Source of the DNA: Rheinheimera sp.
GTDB taxonomy: Bacteria > Pseudomonadota > Gammaproteobacteria > Enterobacterales > Alteromonadaceae
Direction: 5' to 3'
DNA: 64,000 bases
NCBI RefSeq assembly: GCF_030690345.1
Contig: NZ_JAUYGV010000006.1
Span: 930,001-994,000, forward strand
The notes beneath the pieces were generated by a model. That model made no database searches. It was not told where the DNA came from and worked only from the letters and a program-made list of their open reading frames with translations. The position numbers were made by a program, and so were the translations under genes. The stretch's first letter is position 1; each line of letters begins with the position of its first letter. This document shows, in pieces, positions 9,246 through 17,996 of this stretch.

Positions 9246-10262
9246 TCAGTCGTGTACCGGCAGCGCTGCCAGAAAACTATTGATGGCGTTAATAGCCTGC
9301 TGCCTGAGCTCATCCGTTTCCATAAAAATTTCATGTCTTGCGCCGGCTAACCTGAGCTGTTGATGCAGTACCGTGTCAGGCAGTTGCCGGTACCACTGAT
9401 TCTGCGCATGGTTGCTGACTACCTTATCTGCACCGGCCTGTAACAGCAGCACCGGGGTATGCCATTGTGCGGCGCTTTGCTGTAATTGCCGCATAGCTGA
9501 AATGGCCGCGCTAACCCATTGTGTGGTAACGCCTCCCAACTGAGCTTGCGGCAGTTCGCGATAGCGTTGCAGCAGCCACTGATAGCGCTCTGCACAGCTG
9601 GTTAAAGGGTTGTTGTTGAAGTCTTTTTCGCGATAATCACTTTGGCCGGGGAAGTACCACGGCTGTTTTGTCAGCGCGCGGTTTACTGCACCAAAAGCCA
9701 GCGCAATGGATTCTGCCAGCCGCGCCGGCACCAACCCGGTATAAATGCCCAGCATGGGTGAGGCTAAGATAGCGGCACAAAACGGATGCGTGTGCTGCTG
9801 CAGATAGCCGGCCAGAATAGCACAGCCCATCGAATGCCCCAGTGCTATATAGCGCTGGTGGCCGGACGGTATAACCACGTGCTCTACAAATTGCGCTAAA
9901 TCGTGTTGATATAACGAAAAGTCGGCGACGTAACCTTTATGCGGGTTGCACAGTTCGCGTTGCGACAGGCCCTGGCCCCGATGGTCCAGCAGAAATACGC
10001 TGTAGCCGGCCTGTACCAGTTCAAAGCACAGCTCGGCGTATTTCACCGCCATTTCCATCCGGCCACTGCTGATCAGTACCGCATGTTTAGCGCCCGGCAC
10101 CTGGTAGCAGTAGTAACTCAGTTGTAGCTGGTCATGAGTTGTCAGCACGGCACAGGTCATTTGCTGCCAAAAAGGCTGTAACTGTGTTTGCCAGCGTTCG
10201 CTCAGCTGTGCTGCCGTGCCCAAAGGTTGTACTGGTGCAAATTCAACAGTGTTGCTTGCCAC
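9246..10262 (-). CDS. pldB: Lysophospholipase L2-like alpha/beta hydrolase
   Basis: 338 aa. An alpha/beta hydrolase with nucleophile elbow GHSMG (S144), the oxyanion region SSGRMEMAVKY and LLDHRGQGLSQR, a late Asp in LLLQAGADKVV and a His in LAGARHEIFME, completing a catalytic triad. The arrangement fits PldB, the inner-membrane-associated lysophospholipase L2. The start is a GTG preceded by GGAG seven bases upstream. It lies 18 bp beyond the end of the cpxA-like gene on the same strand. The exact substrate is inferred from family only. Confidence 0.85.
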   Translation of the reverse strand: MASNTVEFAPVQPLGTAAQLSERWQTQLQPFWQQMTCAVLTTHDQLQLSYYCYQVPGAKHAVLISSGRMEMAVKYAELCFELVQAGYSVFLLDHRGQGLSQRELCNPHKGYVADFSLYQHDLAQFVEHVVIPSGHQRYIALGHSMGCAILAGYLQQHTHPFCAAILASPMLGIYTGLVPARLAESIALAFGAVNRALTKQPWYFPGQSDYREKDFNNNPLTSCAERYQWLLQRYRELPQAQLGGVTTQWVSAAISAMRQLQQSAAQWHTPVLLLQAGADKVVSNHAQNQWYRQLPDTVLHQQLRLAGARHEIFMETDELRQQAINAINSFLAALPVHD

Positions 10263-10280
10263 CGCGCGGCTCCGTCTTGC

Positions 10281-11657
10281 TTAATCAAAGCCGCAGTTTA
10301 ACGGTAACCGCAGCCTGATACAAAGTCCGCCGTCATTTCGTGTCTCTGCGCTGACGGTACCTTTATGCTGGCGCACTATCTGTGCCACTATAGCCAGGCC
10401 CAGCCCGGTGCCGCCGGTGTTGGCATTACGGCTGTTTGATACGCGGTAAAACGGTTCAAACACGGCTTCCAGTTGCTCTGCGGCTATGCCCGGGCCTTGA
10501 TCACAAATGGTTAATTGCAACTGATGCTGTTGTTGCTGCAAGGTGCAGTTGATGTCGCTGTGCGCCGGACCATATTTAATGGCATTGCGCAGAATATTCT
10601 CTATCGCCCTGGCCAGTAAGCGGCTGTCGGCGATAATTTCTGTCACATCCGGAGCTGTCAGTTGAATAGTTTGCTGTTTGGCGTCGGCTTCTACTTTATT
10701 AACATCGATGATATCGGCCAGCAGTTCGCTCAGGTCAAAGCGCTGCAGTTGCAACTGATATTGGCCGGCATCGAGTTTGCTGAACGTCAGCAGCTCATCA
10801 AGCATGGCATCCAGCCGGTCCAGTTCCTGTTTTAACCGCGGTAATTGCTCCATGCTTTGCTGGCGCTCAGTCAGGCCAAGCGCCAGTTGCGCTCTGGCCA
10901 GCGGCGAGCGAAGCTCATGTGATATATCGCGCAGCAGCCGTTGCTGATTGGTCAGCAGGGCGCTGATACGCTCGGCCATAGTATTAAAGCTGTGGCCAAG
11001 CCGGCCTAATTCGTCTTTGCGTTTTATCAGGCCGCTGACTCTGCTGTTTAATTTACCATCGGCAAATTCCAGATTGCGCAGCAGTAGTTCACGTAACGGC
11101 CGCGAAATAGACAACGCCAGAATTAAACTGGCGACAGCAGAAATAAGCAGGGTGAACAGCAATAACACGTGTTGCGGTATTTCGCTTAAGCGCCACCATG
11201 GCTGGGGCGGGCGTTGGCGTTTTTGATACAGCGCCAGGTTCTCCTCGCCCAGTTGCAGTAAAAACGGCCCTGCCAGCGAGGTATTGTTGTGCTTTAGCCA
11301 GCGCGGCCGCGATAGCTGAGATAATTCCGTCAACCAGTTCTGATCAAAATCCCGCGGTAATAAACCGGGAGTTAACACGCTATTGCTGTCTGCGTTGATT
11401 ACCAGCCAGCGGTTAGGCCGGTGTTGTTGTATCCTGGCAATCAGTTCACTGCTGTTACGACTGTCAGCAAACGGCTGTATTTGTTTTTGCAATTGTTGGG
11501 CAATATTGTGCGGCAGCCGGCGGATTTCAGTTTGTTCAACTAAAGCGCGCGACAGCGCCAGGGTGCCAAATACCGCCGTTAACAGCACCAGCCAGAACCA
11601 GAGAAAGATGCGCCCGGCCAGATAGTGAAATGGGTTTAAGTGCTTTAACCAGCTCAT
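10281..11657 (-). CDS. cpxA: Envelope stress sensor histidine kinase CpxA
   Basis: 458 aa, the length of E. coli CpxA. Two membrane segments (about 14-34 and 163-184) flank a periplasmic sensor domain; then HAMP, a dimerisation/phosphoacceptor helix with DISHELRSPLARAQ (H247), and an HATPase_c domain with AIENILRNAIKYG, DQGPGI and TGLGLAI. It overlaps cpxR by 4 bp. The divergent cpxP-like gene and the CpxR-type box support the Cpx assignment over other OmpR-family pairs. It should phosphorylate CpxR when envelope proteins misfold. Confidence 0.88.
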   Translation of the reverse strand: MSWLKHLNPFHYLAGRIFLWFWLVLLTAVFGTLALSRALVEQTEIRRLPHNIAQQLQKQIQPFADSRNSSELIARIQQHRPNRWLVINADSNSVLTPGLLPRDFDQNWLTELSQLSRPRWLKHNNTSLAGPFLLQLGEENLALYQKRQRPPQPWWRLSEIPQHVLLLFTLLISAVASLILALSISRPLRELLLRNLEFADGKLNSRVSGLIKRKDELGRLGHSFNTMAERISALLTNQQRLLRDISHELRSPLARAQLALGLTERQQSMEQLPRLKQELDRLDAMLDELLTFSKLDAGQYQLQLQRFDLSELLADIIDVNKVEADAKQQTIQLTAPDVTEIIADSRLLARAIENILRNAIKYGPAHSDINCTLQQQQHQLQLTICDQGPGIAAEQLEAVFEPFYRVSNSRNANTGGTGLGLAIVAQIVRQHKGTVSAETRNDGGLCIRLRLPLNCGFD

Positions 11658-12349
11658 GGCTGCCCCTGTAAAAACAGATAGCCACTGCCACGCAGAGTTT
11701 GAATTTTTTCATCAGAGCTAAACTGGCCCACCTTTTTACGGATATTACTGATATGCATATCCAGGCTGCGGTCGTACATTTGCAGGCGTTTACCCAGAAC
11801 CTCACGGCTAAGCTCGTCTTTACTGACTACTTCACCGGCATGGCGCATCAGCACTTCCAATAACTGAAATTCGGTCGCGGTTAACGCCACGGCTTGTCCG
11901 TTGCAGCTGAGTTGACGGTTGTGCGGGTTCAGTACCAGGCCATTAATGCTCAGCACAGTGTTTTGCCCGGGTGATGGTGCTTTGGTTAACTCTACGCGGC
12001 GCAAAATAGCTTTGATGCGGGCCACCAGCTCGCGCGGGTTAAACGGTTTAGCGAGGTAATCATCTGCGCCTAACTCTAAACCGACGATACGATCGACATC
12101 ATCGCCGCGAGCCGTCAGCATCAGCACCGGACAATATTGACCGGTGCGCAGCGCTTTTAATACCGACAGACCATCCATACCCGGCAGCATCACATCCAGC
12201 AGAATAAGCTGATAATTGCCGCTTTGTGCCAGCTCCAGCCCCTGGTTGCCATTGTGGGCGGCACTGAACTGAAAACCGTCCAGCGCCAGATATTCAGCCA
12301 CTAATTCGCACAGGCCGGTGTCGTCATCAATCATCAAAATTGCAGGCAT
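11654..12349 (-). CDS. cpxR: Envelope stress response regulator CpxR
   Basis: 231 aa from the ATG at 12349, which has an AAGGAG site at good spacing; a GTG two codons upstream is unlikely because it would sit on that site. The receiver domain has the acidic pair DDD and phosphoacceptor D52 (LLDVMLPGMDG), then LTARG and KPFNPREL. The C-terminal winged helix ends EVLGKRLQMYDRSLDMHISNIRKK...TLRGSGYLF, close to E. coli CpxR. It regulates envelope stress genes and probably its own operon. Confidence 0.9.
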   Translation of the reverse strand: MPAILMIDDDTGLCELVAEYLALDGFQFSAAHNGNQGLELAQSGNYQLILLDVMLPGMDGLSVLKALRTGQYCPVLMLTARGDDVDRIVGLELGADDYLAKPFNPRELVARIKAILRRVELTKAPSPGQNTVLSINGLVLNPHNRQLSCNGQAVALTATEFQLLEVLMRHAGEVVSKDELSREVLGKRLQMYDRSLDMHISNIRKKVGQFSSDEKIQTLRGSGYLFLQGQP

Positions 12350-12403
12350 AACCACTCCTTCTTTGTGTAGAGTTTACCCAATGTCAGCAGGCTGCAATAT
12401 ACC

Positions 12404-12419
12404 TTTACAGAATCTTTAC
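12404..12419 (-). promoter_or_regulatory. CpxR-type box
   Basis: On the minus strand this reads GTAAA-GATTCT-GTAAA, two direct GTAAA half-sites with a 6-base spacer, matching the known CpxR site form GTAAA-N(4-8)-GTAAA. It sits between cpxR and the divergent cpxP-like gene, just upstream of a possible -10 (TATGCT, 12452-12457) for the latter. Another isolated TTTAC lies at 12373-12377. Confidence 0.7.
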
Positions 12420-12486
12420 CCTGAGTTTGCGCTGCTTTGCATTGGCTGTTTTATGCTTAGCCTGTCTTAATAAAGGAGTGTATCCG

Positions 12487-12945
12487 ATGAAAGTATCAAA
12501 ACTGATTTTTGCTTTAGGCTTACTTACTGCCGCCAGCCTGCCCGGTATTGCTGTAGCCCATGAACACAAAGCGGCAGGCTATGAACACGGCCGCCATATG
12601 CAGCATGCTCCTATGAAGCGCATGTTGGCCGGACTGGAACTGACTGATAGCCAGCGGGAACAGATCAAGCAACTGATGCAGCAACACCGTAGCGAACAAA
12701 AAGCTACCAGGGCTGGCAACACTGAGCGTCAGCAAATGCGTGATTTACTGGCTGCAGATACCTTTGATGAAGTAGCTGCACGTCAACTGATAGCAAAGCA
12801 GCAACAACAAGCAGCAGACAAACGTCTGGCGGCGATGAAATTACAACATCAGGTATTACAGCTGCTGACCGATGAACAACGTCAACAGCTCAATGAAAAA
12901 CGGCAGAAATGGCAGCAAAAAAAGCAGCAGCGCAGCAATTCCTGA
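12487..12945 (+). CDS. cpxP: CpxP/Spy-family periplasmic protein
   Basis: 152 aa from ATG 12487, with AAAGGAG upstream; the frame is open further left but lacks a ribosome site. A signal peptide (MKVSKLIFALGLLTAASLPGIAVA) is followed by a His-rich stretch and two LTxxQ motifs (LTDSQREQIKQL and LTDEQRQQLNEK) typical of CpxP and Spy, small periplasmic proteins that form a helical cradle. It is divergent from cpxRA, as cpxP is in E. coli. The role would be feedback inhibition of CpxA or periplasmic chaperoning; sequence does not separate CpxP from Spy, but context favours CpxP. Confidence 0.85.
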   Translation: MKVSKLIFALGLLTAASLPGIAVAHEHKAAGYEHGRHMQHAPMKRMLAGLELTDSQREQIKQLMQQHRSEQKATRAGNTERQQMRDLLAADTFDEVAARQLIAKQQQQAADKRLAAMKLQHQVLQLLTDEQRQQLNEKRQKWQQKKQQRSNS

Positions 12946-13027
12946 AATATTTACGTTGAGCACAACACAGTAGGCGTTTCTTACAGCAAACAGCAGGCCG
13001 GTGCGTTTTAACGCCCGGCCTTGCTAT

Positions 13028-14437
13028 TTATTCTATATCCAGCTCTTTTAGTTTACGCGTTAGCGTATTACGCCCCCAGCCCAGGCGTTTAGCTGCTTCT
13101 TGCTTATGGCCGTGGGTGAACTGCAGTGCTTGTTGCAGCACTGTACGTTCAAATTCCGGCCCGGCTTCGGCCAGAATGTTCTCTTCGCCGGCATTCAGTT
13201 TATGGCTTATCCAGCCGGCCAGTAATTCCTGCCAGCTACCGTTGCTGCCGTTAATGTTAACCACCGGTGCTTTAGCGGGTGTGGTGAGCTCCGGTGGTAA
13301 GTCGGCAACCACTATATGTTTGCCGCTGGCCATTACGGTAAGCCAGCGACAGGTGTTTTCCAGCTGGCGTACGTTGCCGGGCCAATCCAACTGGCTTAAA
13401 AACTGTTCCGCTTCTTTGGTCAGGGTTTTGGCTTCGACATTCAGCTCTTTTGCCGCTTGCAGTAAGAAATGCTGCGCCAGTTTGGCAATGTCTTGCTTAC
13501 GTTCGCGTAGCTGCGGTAAATGCACGCGGATCACATTCAGCCGGTGAAATAAGTCTTCGCGAAACTTGCCTTCGCTGACCAGTTGTTCCAGATTCTGGTG
13601 CGTGGCGGCAATAATACGCACATCCACACCAATGGCCTGATGGCCGCCAACACGATAAAACTGGCCATCGGCCAGTACGCGCAGCAAGCGGGTTTGCACG
13701 TCCAGCGGCATATCGCCGATTTCATCGAGAAACAAGGTGCCGCCGTCGGCTTGCTCAAAACGGCCTTTACGCAGATTATTGGCGCCGGTAAAAGCGCCTT
13801 TTTCATGGCCAAACAGCTCTGACTCAATCAAATCTTTCGGGATAGCAGCCATATTCAGCGCAATAAACGGCTGCTCGACACGCGGGCTGTGCTTATGCAA
13901 GGCGCGGGCAACCAGTTCTTTACCGGTACCGGATTGGCCATTAATTAACACGCTGATACTGGAACGGGCAAGGCGGCCGATAGCACGGAATACTTCCTGC
14001 ATCGCAGGCGCTTCACCGATAATTTCCGGTGATAACGCCGGTGCAGCTGCTTTGTGTTTGGGCTGGCGCGCTTTAGCGTGCTCCAGCGCCCGGCTAATCA
14101 GCGCTACAGCGTCGTTTACGTCGAAGGGCTTGGGTAAATACTCAAAGGCGCCGCGCTTAAAGGCATTAACCGCGCTGTCTAAATCTGAATGTGCTGTCAT
14201 GATGATCACCGGCAGCTCCGGTGCCAGTTCTTGCAGCCGGGTGAGTAACGCCATGCCATCAGTACCCGGCATACGGATATCCGATACCACTACCGCAGGC
14301 TGATCATACTCCAGCCGCTGCAACATTAAATCGGCAGAGGCATAGCTTTCACATAAAATATCCGCCCGTGCCAGGGCTTTTTCCAGCACCCAACGGATAG
14401 AATTGTCGTCATCAATAATCCACACAGTATGACTCAT
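13028..14437 (-). CDS. glnG: Nitrogen regulation response regulator NtrC (NRI)
   Basis: 469 aa from the ATG at 14437 (MSHTVWIIDDDNS), the exact length of E. coli NtrC; the open frame extends upstream only into glnL. It has a receiver domain with D53 (VSDIRMPGTDG), a sigma54-interacting AAA+ domain with GQSGTGKELVARAL, GAFTGA and DEIGDMPLDVQ, and a C-terminal Fis-type helix-turn-helix (HKQEAAKRLGWGRNTLTRKLKEL). When phosphorylated by GlnL it activates sigma54 promoters such as that of glnA. A GAGGA ribosome site lies in the end of glnL, 4 bp before. Confidence 0.96.
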   Translation of the reverse strand: MSHTVWIIDDDNSIRWVLEKALARADILCESYASADLMLQRLEYDQPAVVVSDIRMPGTDGMALLTRLQELAPELPVIIMTAHSDLDSAVNAFKRGAFEYLPKPFDVNDAVALISRALEHAKARQPKHKAAAPALSPEIIGEAPAMQEVFRAIGRLARSSISVLINGQSGTGKELVARALHKHSPRVEQPFIALNMAAIPKDLIESELFGHEKGAFTGANNLRKGRFEQADGGTLFLDEIGDMPLDVQTRLLRVLADGQFYRVGGHQAIGVDVRIIAATHQNLEQLVSEGKFREDLFHRLNVIRVHLPQLRERKQDIAKLAQHFLLQAAKELNVEAKTLTKEAEQFLSQLDWPGNVRQLENTCRWLTVMASGKHIVVADLPPELTTPAKAPVVNINGSNGSWQELLAGWISHKLNAGEENILAEAGPEFERTVLQQALQFTHGHKQEAAKRLGWGRNTLTRKLKELDIE

Positions 14438-14441
14438 TAGT

Positions 14442-15518
14442 TCAATCCTCAGTGTCTGCAATTGGCAGGTATAGGGTAAATTCGGTATGGCCCGGCCAAC
14501 TGTCGCAATCAATCCAGCCACCGTGTTGGTGGATCAGCGTTTGGCCGATAGATAAGCCCAACCCGGTGCCGCCGGCTTTACCGCTGACCATAGGGTAAAA
14601 CAGGGTGTCTTTAATATCGTTCGGGATGCCCGGGCCGTTGTCGATCACGCGGATCAGGGCCACCAGTTTGTAGCGTTTGCCGTGCAGTGTGTGTTGGTGC
14701 AGTACTCGGCTTTGCAGGCAAATAGCCGGTTGCGGCGTATGTTCCAGAGCTTGCTGCGCATTACGGACAATGTTCAGTAATGCCTGTTCGAGCAACTCAG
14801 GGTCAAAAGCGAAATCCGGTATGCTGGGATCGTAGTCGCGGCTGAATTGCACCTGGCCCGGGTTATCCATCAGGGCTAACTGGCGCACTTGCTCTATCAT
14901 CTGATGCAGGTTGCTCTGGACACGCTGTGCCGGACGATAGGGCCCGAGCAACCGGTCGACCAGGTTTCGTAACCTGTCGGCCTGAGCGATAATCAGTTGA
15001 GTGTATTCTTTTAACTCATCGGATAAGGTTTCTTCCAGCAATTGCGCCGCGCCACGCAGTCCGCCGAGAGGATTTTTTATTTCATGTGCCAGGCCGCGGA
15101 TCAGCTCACGCGCGGCCAGGTGTTGGTGCTGTTGCAGGCTTTCCAGGCTGATTTTGCGTTGCTGGTCAACATGGCGGATTTCCAGTAGCAGGTGGCCGGC
15201 CGGGTTTTCACTGATGGTAACGGAGATATCCAGCAGCAAATGGCGACCATCGGCCAGCACCGCCTGTACATCACTGACACCAAAACCCTGTTTACTGCTC
15301 AGTGCGCTGGAAAAATGTTGGCTGCTGATATCGATGTGTTGAAACAGCTCAGGGAAATATTGCGCAGATAAACGTTTTTCACCCAACCCCAGTACTGCAC
15401 AGCAGGCGGTATTAAAGTAACGAATGGTTAAATCCGCATCCAACAGCATTATTGCTGTGGTCAACTGCTCAGTAATGTGTGCGTATAGCTGTTCTGTCGG
15501 TATTGTTATATCAGTCAC
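14442..15518 (-). CDS. glnL: Nitrogen regulation sensor kinase NtrB (NRII)
   Basis: 358 aa, soluble. A PAS domain (about 10-120) precedes the phosphoacceptor helix RGLAHEIKNPLGGLRGAAQLLEE and an ATPase domain with NIVRNAQQAL, DNGPGIP and GGTGLGLSI. It phosphorylates or dephosphorylates NtrC under control of the PII protein. It is followed 4 bp later by glnG. Two NtrC-type boxes lie upstream, implying autoregulation. Confidence 0.95.
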   Translation of the reverse strand: MTDITIPTEQLYAHITEQLTTAIMLLDADLTIRYFNTACCAVLGLGEKRLSAQYFPELFQHIDISSQHFSSALSSKQGFGVSDVQAVLADGRHLLLDISVTISENPAGHLLLEIRHVDQQRKISLESLQQHQHLAARELIRGLAHEIKNPLGGLRGAAQLLEETLSDELKEYTQLIIAQADRLRNLVDRLLGPYRPAQRVQSNLHQMIEQVRQLALMDNPGQVQFSRDYDPSIPDFAFDPELLEQALLNIVRNAQQALEHTPQPAICLQSRVLHQHTLHGKRYKLVALIRVIDNGPGIPNDIKDTLFYPMVSGKAGGTGLGLSIGQTLIHQHGGWIDCDSWPGHTEFTLYLPIADTED

Positions 15519-15530
15519 TGTTTCACCCTT

Positions 15531-15547
15531 TGCACCAAATTGGTGCG
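15531..15547. promoter_or_regulatory. NtrC box upstream of glnL
   Basis: TGCACCAAATTGGTGCG matches the NtrC consensus TGCACY-N4-TGGTGCA at every fixed position but the last. It lies 13 bp upstream of the glnL start codon. Confidence 0.75.
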
Positions 15548-15562
15548 CTAAGTTGACAGTGT

Positions 15563-15582
15563 AATTCAGTTCAGACTGAATT
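15563..15582. repeat. Inverted repeat between glnL and the DUF4124 gene
   Basis: AATTCAGT-TCAG-ACTGAATT: perfect 8-bp arms, 4-base loop, no adjoining T run. It lies between the two NtrC boxes, so it may be an operator or RNA hairpin; its function is unknown. Confidence 0.6.
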
Positions 15583-15592
15583 GCATAGCATA

Positions 15593-15608
15593 CGCACTAA
15601 TTTGGTGA
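15593..15608. promoter_or_regulatory. Second NtrC-like box upstream of glnL
   Basis: CGCACTAATTTGGTGA agrees with TGCACY-N4-TGGTGC in most positions. Its centre is about 62 bp from the first box, and it overlaps the last codons of the DUF4124 gene. Confidence 0.55.
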
Positions 15609-16115
15609 TATTGCCGAGGCTCTATGTAAATAGAAGGTCGTTACAGGACTTGTTGCAATAAGCTTGCCGTTTTGATCAAAAAGTTCCATCTGCAGTTTAT
15701 GTTCGCCACGTTCTACGTCACGCAGAATAAATACCGCATTGTTTTGTGGTTCTACTCTTGCCTGGCCATCAATTAATAAACGCACGCGAAGGCCACGTTG
15801 AAACATCGGACTGATTTTGCCGGAAACATATACCGAGCCGGTATTATCGCGCACTGTACCCTGATCTTCAGGTTGGACTATTTCTACGGTAAAGGGATCA
15901 ACCGGCGGCGCTTTACGTGCCGGCAGGGTGGGATCTGTTGCTTCCATAATATTGGCACGGCTGGATAAATTCAGCTCTTCAGCGCCAGGCTGCGGGCTGT
16001 CAGAAAATACCAGCACGCCATTGGCGTCACGGGTAACAAAGACTTTTTTACTGTCCTGCGCCATTATCGGCATAGCAGCAAACAATAATATTAAAATAAA
16101 CAATACTTTATTCAT
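15597..16115 (-). CDS. DUF4124-domain periplasmic protein
   Basis: 172 aa. A signal peptide (MNKVLFILILLFAAMPIMAQ) is followed by a DUF4124-type N-terminal domain (KVFVTRDANGVLVFSDSPQPGAEEL) and a beta-rich C-terminal part (FTVEIVQPEDQGTVRDNTGSVYVSG...), which looks like an immunoglobulin-like fold. A DUF4124 gene between glnA and glnL is common in Alteromonadales and Vibrionales, but its role is unknown. No cysteines and no membrane segment follow the signal peptide. Confidence 0.85.
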   Translation of the reverse strand: MNKVLFILILLFAAMPIMAQDSKKVFVTRDANGVLVFSDSPQPGAEELNLSSRANIMEATDPTLPARKAPPVDPFTVEIVQPEDQGTVRDNTGSVYVSGKISPMFQRGLRVRLLIDGQARVEPQNNAVFILRDVERGEHKLQMELFDQNGKLIATSPVTTFYLHRASAISPN

Positions 16116-16194
16116 TGGTTAGCTGAGATCCATTTTATATTTATTATTGTTGTTCCATCGCGCTACTCTAGCTTGCTTTGTGTTATTTTTCTAC

Positions 16195-16226
16195 AAAAAA
16201 AAAGCTCACCGAAGTGAGCTTTTTTA
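16195..16226. terminator. Terminator after glnA
   Basis: Stem GCTCAC-CGAA-GTGAGC with an A run on one side and a T run on the other. In the glnA direction (minus) it ends in a long U run, separating glnA from the DUF4124-glnL-glnG genes. Confidence 0.88.
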
Positions 16227-16239
16227 TCAGCCTACGGCG

Positions 16240-17649
16240 TTAAACGCTGTAATACAGTTCAAATTCCAGCGGATGAACGGCAACGGCCACTTTGCGGGCT
16301 TCAGCGCGTTTAATGTCGATATAGGCATCGATCATCGCATCAGACATTACGCCGCCTTTAGTAAAGATAGCGCGATTTTTATCCAGCTCGTTCAGGGCTT
16401 CTTCCAGTGAGGTTGAAACCTGTGGAATGTTAGCTGCTTCTTCGGCCGGTAAGTCGTACAAGTCTTTATCCATAGCATCGCCGGGGTGGATCTTGTTCTG
16501 GATACCGTCCAGACCAGCCATCAACTGAGCTACAAAAGCCAGGTATGGGTTAGCTGCCGGATCCGGGAAGCGGCATTCAATACGACGGGCTTTGGCGCTC
16601 GGTACCAATGGAATACGGATAGACGCTGAGCGGTTTCGCGCAGAGTAAGCCAGCATTACCGGTGCTTCAAAGTGTGGTACTAAACGCTTGTACGAGTTAG
16701 TCGACGGGTTGGTAAAGGCGTTAATGGCCTTAGCATGTTTAATAATACCGCCGATGTAATACAAGGCTGTTTCAGACAGACCGGCATATTTATCACCGGC
16801 AAACAGGTTTACGCCGTCTTTTGCCAGAGATTGGTGACAGTGCATACCTGAACCATTATCACCTACCAAAGGCTTCGGCATAAAGGTTACGGTTTTACCG
16901 TACAGGTGTGCGACGTTATGAATAACATACTTAAGTTGCTGCACTTCATCAGCTTTCTTGGTTAAGCTATTGAATTTAGTTGCAATCTCGTTCTGGCCGG
17001 CAGTGGCAACTTCATGGTGGTGCGCTTCAACGGTTTGACCCATCTCTTCCAGCACCATACACATGGCGCTACGGATATCGTGGCCTGAATCTACCGGTGG
17101 TAACGGAAAGTAACCACCTTTTACGCCAGGGCGGTGACCTTTGTTGCCATCTTCATAGCTGGTGCCTGAGTTCCATGCCGCTTCAGTAGAGTTAATTTTA
17201 AAGAAAGATCCTGACATCGTGGTTTCAAAACGAATGTCGTCAAACATAAAGAATTCCGGCTCAGGGCCAAACAGCACAGTGTCGGCAATACCGGTAGATT
17301 TCAAATACTCTTCGGCGCGTTTAGCGATAGAGCGCGGGTCACGGTCGTAGCCCTGCATGGTGCTTGGCTCGATAACGTCACAGGTAATGTTTAACGTGGT
17401 TTCTTCAAAAAACGGATCCAGTACCGCTGTAGAAGCGTCCGGCATCAGGATCATGTCTGAGTCGTTAATACCTTTCCAGCCGGTAATAGAAGAGCCGTCA
17501 AACATCTTACCGTCCTCGAAAAAATCTGCGGTAATTTGGTTAACAGGAACAGTCACATGCTGCTCTTTACCTTTGGTGTCGGTAAAACGTAAATCTACAA
17601 ACTTCACTTCATTTTCTTTAATTAAACTCAGTACAGATGATGCAGACAT
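16240..17649 (-). CDS. glnA: Glutamine synthetase type I
   Basis: 469 aa from the ATG at 17649 (MSASSVLSL), which has a strong GGAGG site; the 4-codon upward extension is not used. It condenses glutamate and ammonia to glutamine with ATP, as a dodecamer. Motifs: [21 protein letters not shown], the ATP-binding [19 protein letters not shown], and DLYDLP with the tyrosine that is adenylylated in the beta-type enzymes. A sigma54-type promoter and an NtrC box lie upstream, the classical nitrogen-controlled arrangement. Confidence 0.98.
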   Translation of the reverse strand: MSASSVLSLIKENEVKFVDLRFTDTKGKEQHVTVPVNQITADFFEDGKMFDGSSITGWKGINDSDMILMPDASTAVLDPFFEETTLNITCDVIEPSTMQGYDRDPRSIAKRAEEYLKSTGIADTVLFGPEPEFFMFDDIRFETTMSGSFFKINSTEAAWNSGTSYEDGNKGHRPGVKGGYFPLPPVDSGHDIRSAMCMVLEEMGQTVEAHHHEVATAGQNEIATKFNSLTKKADEVQQLKYVIHNVAHLYGKTVTFMPKPLVGDNGSGMHCHQSLAKDGVNLFAGDKYAGLSETALYYIGGIIKHAKAINAFTNPSTNSYKRLVPHFEAPVMLAYSARNRSASIRIPLVPSAKARRIECRFPDPAANPYLAFVAQLMAGLDGIQNKIHPGDAMDKDLYDLPAEEAANIPQVSTSLEEALNELDKNRAIFTKGGVMSDAMIDAYIDIKRAEARKVAVAVHPLEFELYYSV

Positions 17650-17703
17650 GCATTCCTCCAATTAATCTGTTTTGAACTGATTTAGCGGTGTTGCGCCATT
17701 AAA

Positions 17704-17720
17704 TGCCAGATATATGCCAA
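17704..17720 (-). promoter_or_regulatory. Sigma54 (-24/-12) promoter of glnA
   Basis: On the minus strand it reads TTGGCATATATCTGGCA: the GG and GC dinucleotides are exactly 12 bases apart, and the flanks fit TGGCAYR-N4-TTGCA with one mismatch. Transcription would start near 17693, about 45 bases before the glnA start codon. Confidence 0.75.
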
Positions 17721-17782
17721 TCATCTAAGTGTTTGAATATAAATTATATTTATTGCCACGGTGCGCCATGCTGCAATTATGT

Positions 17783-17799
17783 TGCACCATTGTGGTGCT
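17783..17799. promoter_or_regulatory. NtrC enhancer box of glnA
   Basis: TGCACC-ATTG-TGGTGC is a perfect match to the two NtrC half-sites. It lies about 90-105 bases upstream of the predicted sigma54 start, the usual enhancer distance. A further half-site TGGTGC is at 17814-17819. Confidence 0.78.
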
Positions 17800-17916
17800 G
17801 CAGCGCTTTATTCTGGTGCGCGACAGGCAGGGGTAAGTGTAGCTGTATATTGCCCCGCTGATAAAAAAAATCGCCGAAACCGCAGTTGCTGTTTTTCTTT
17901 CCGGGTAAAAACAGAG

Positions 17917-17922
17917 TAGAAT
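17917..17922 (+). promoter_or_regulatory. Possible -10 element of typA
   Basis: TAGAAT is 75 bases before the typA start codon. A weak -35 (TTTCTT) is 17 bases upstream. Only the -10 is convincing. Confidence 0.35.
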
Positions 17923-17996
17923 ATGCGCCCTTTAGTTTCAGTTAGTTTTGCCTGGTGGTCATTACGGTCATCTAGTGCCACAGAGGATATATTTAC

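Noticed and set aside
14438..14521. Longer glnG frame starting within glnL
   Set aside because: MSHTVWIIDDDNS at 14437 matches the NtrC N-terminus and family length of 469 aa.
17659..17690. Additional sigma54-like TGGCAT...GCGCAA nearer to glnA
   Set aside because: The GG to GC spacing is off by one base; the site at 17704-17720 has the correct spacing.
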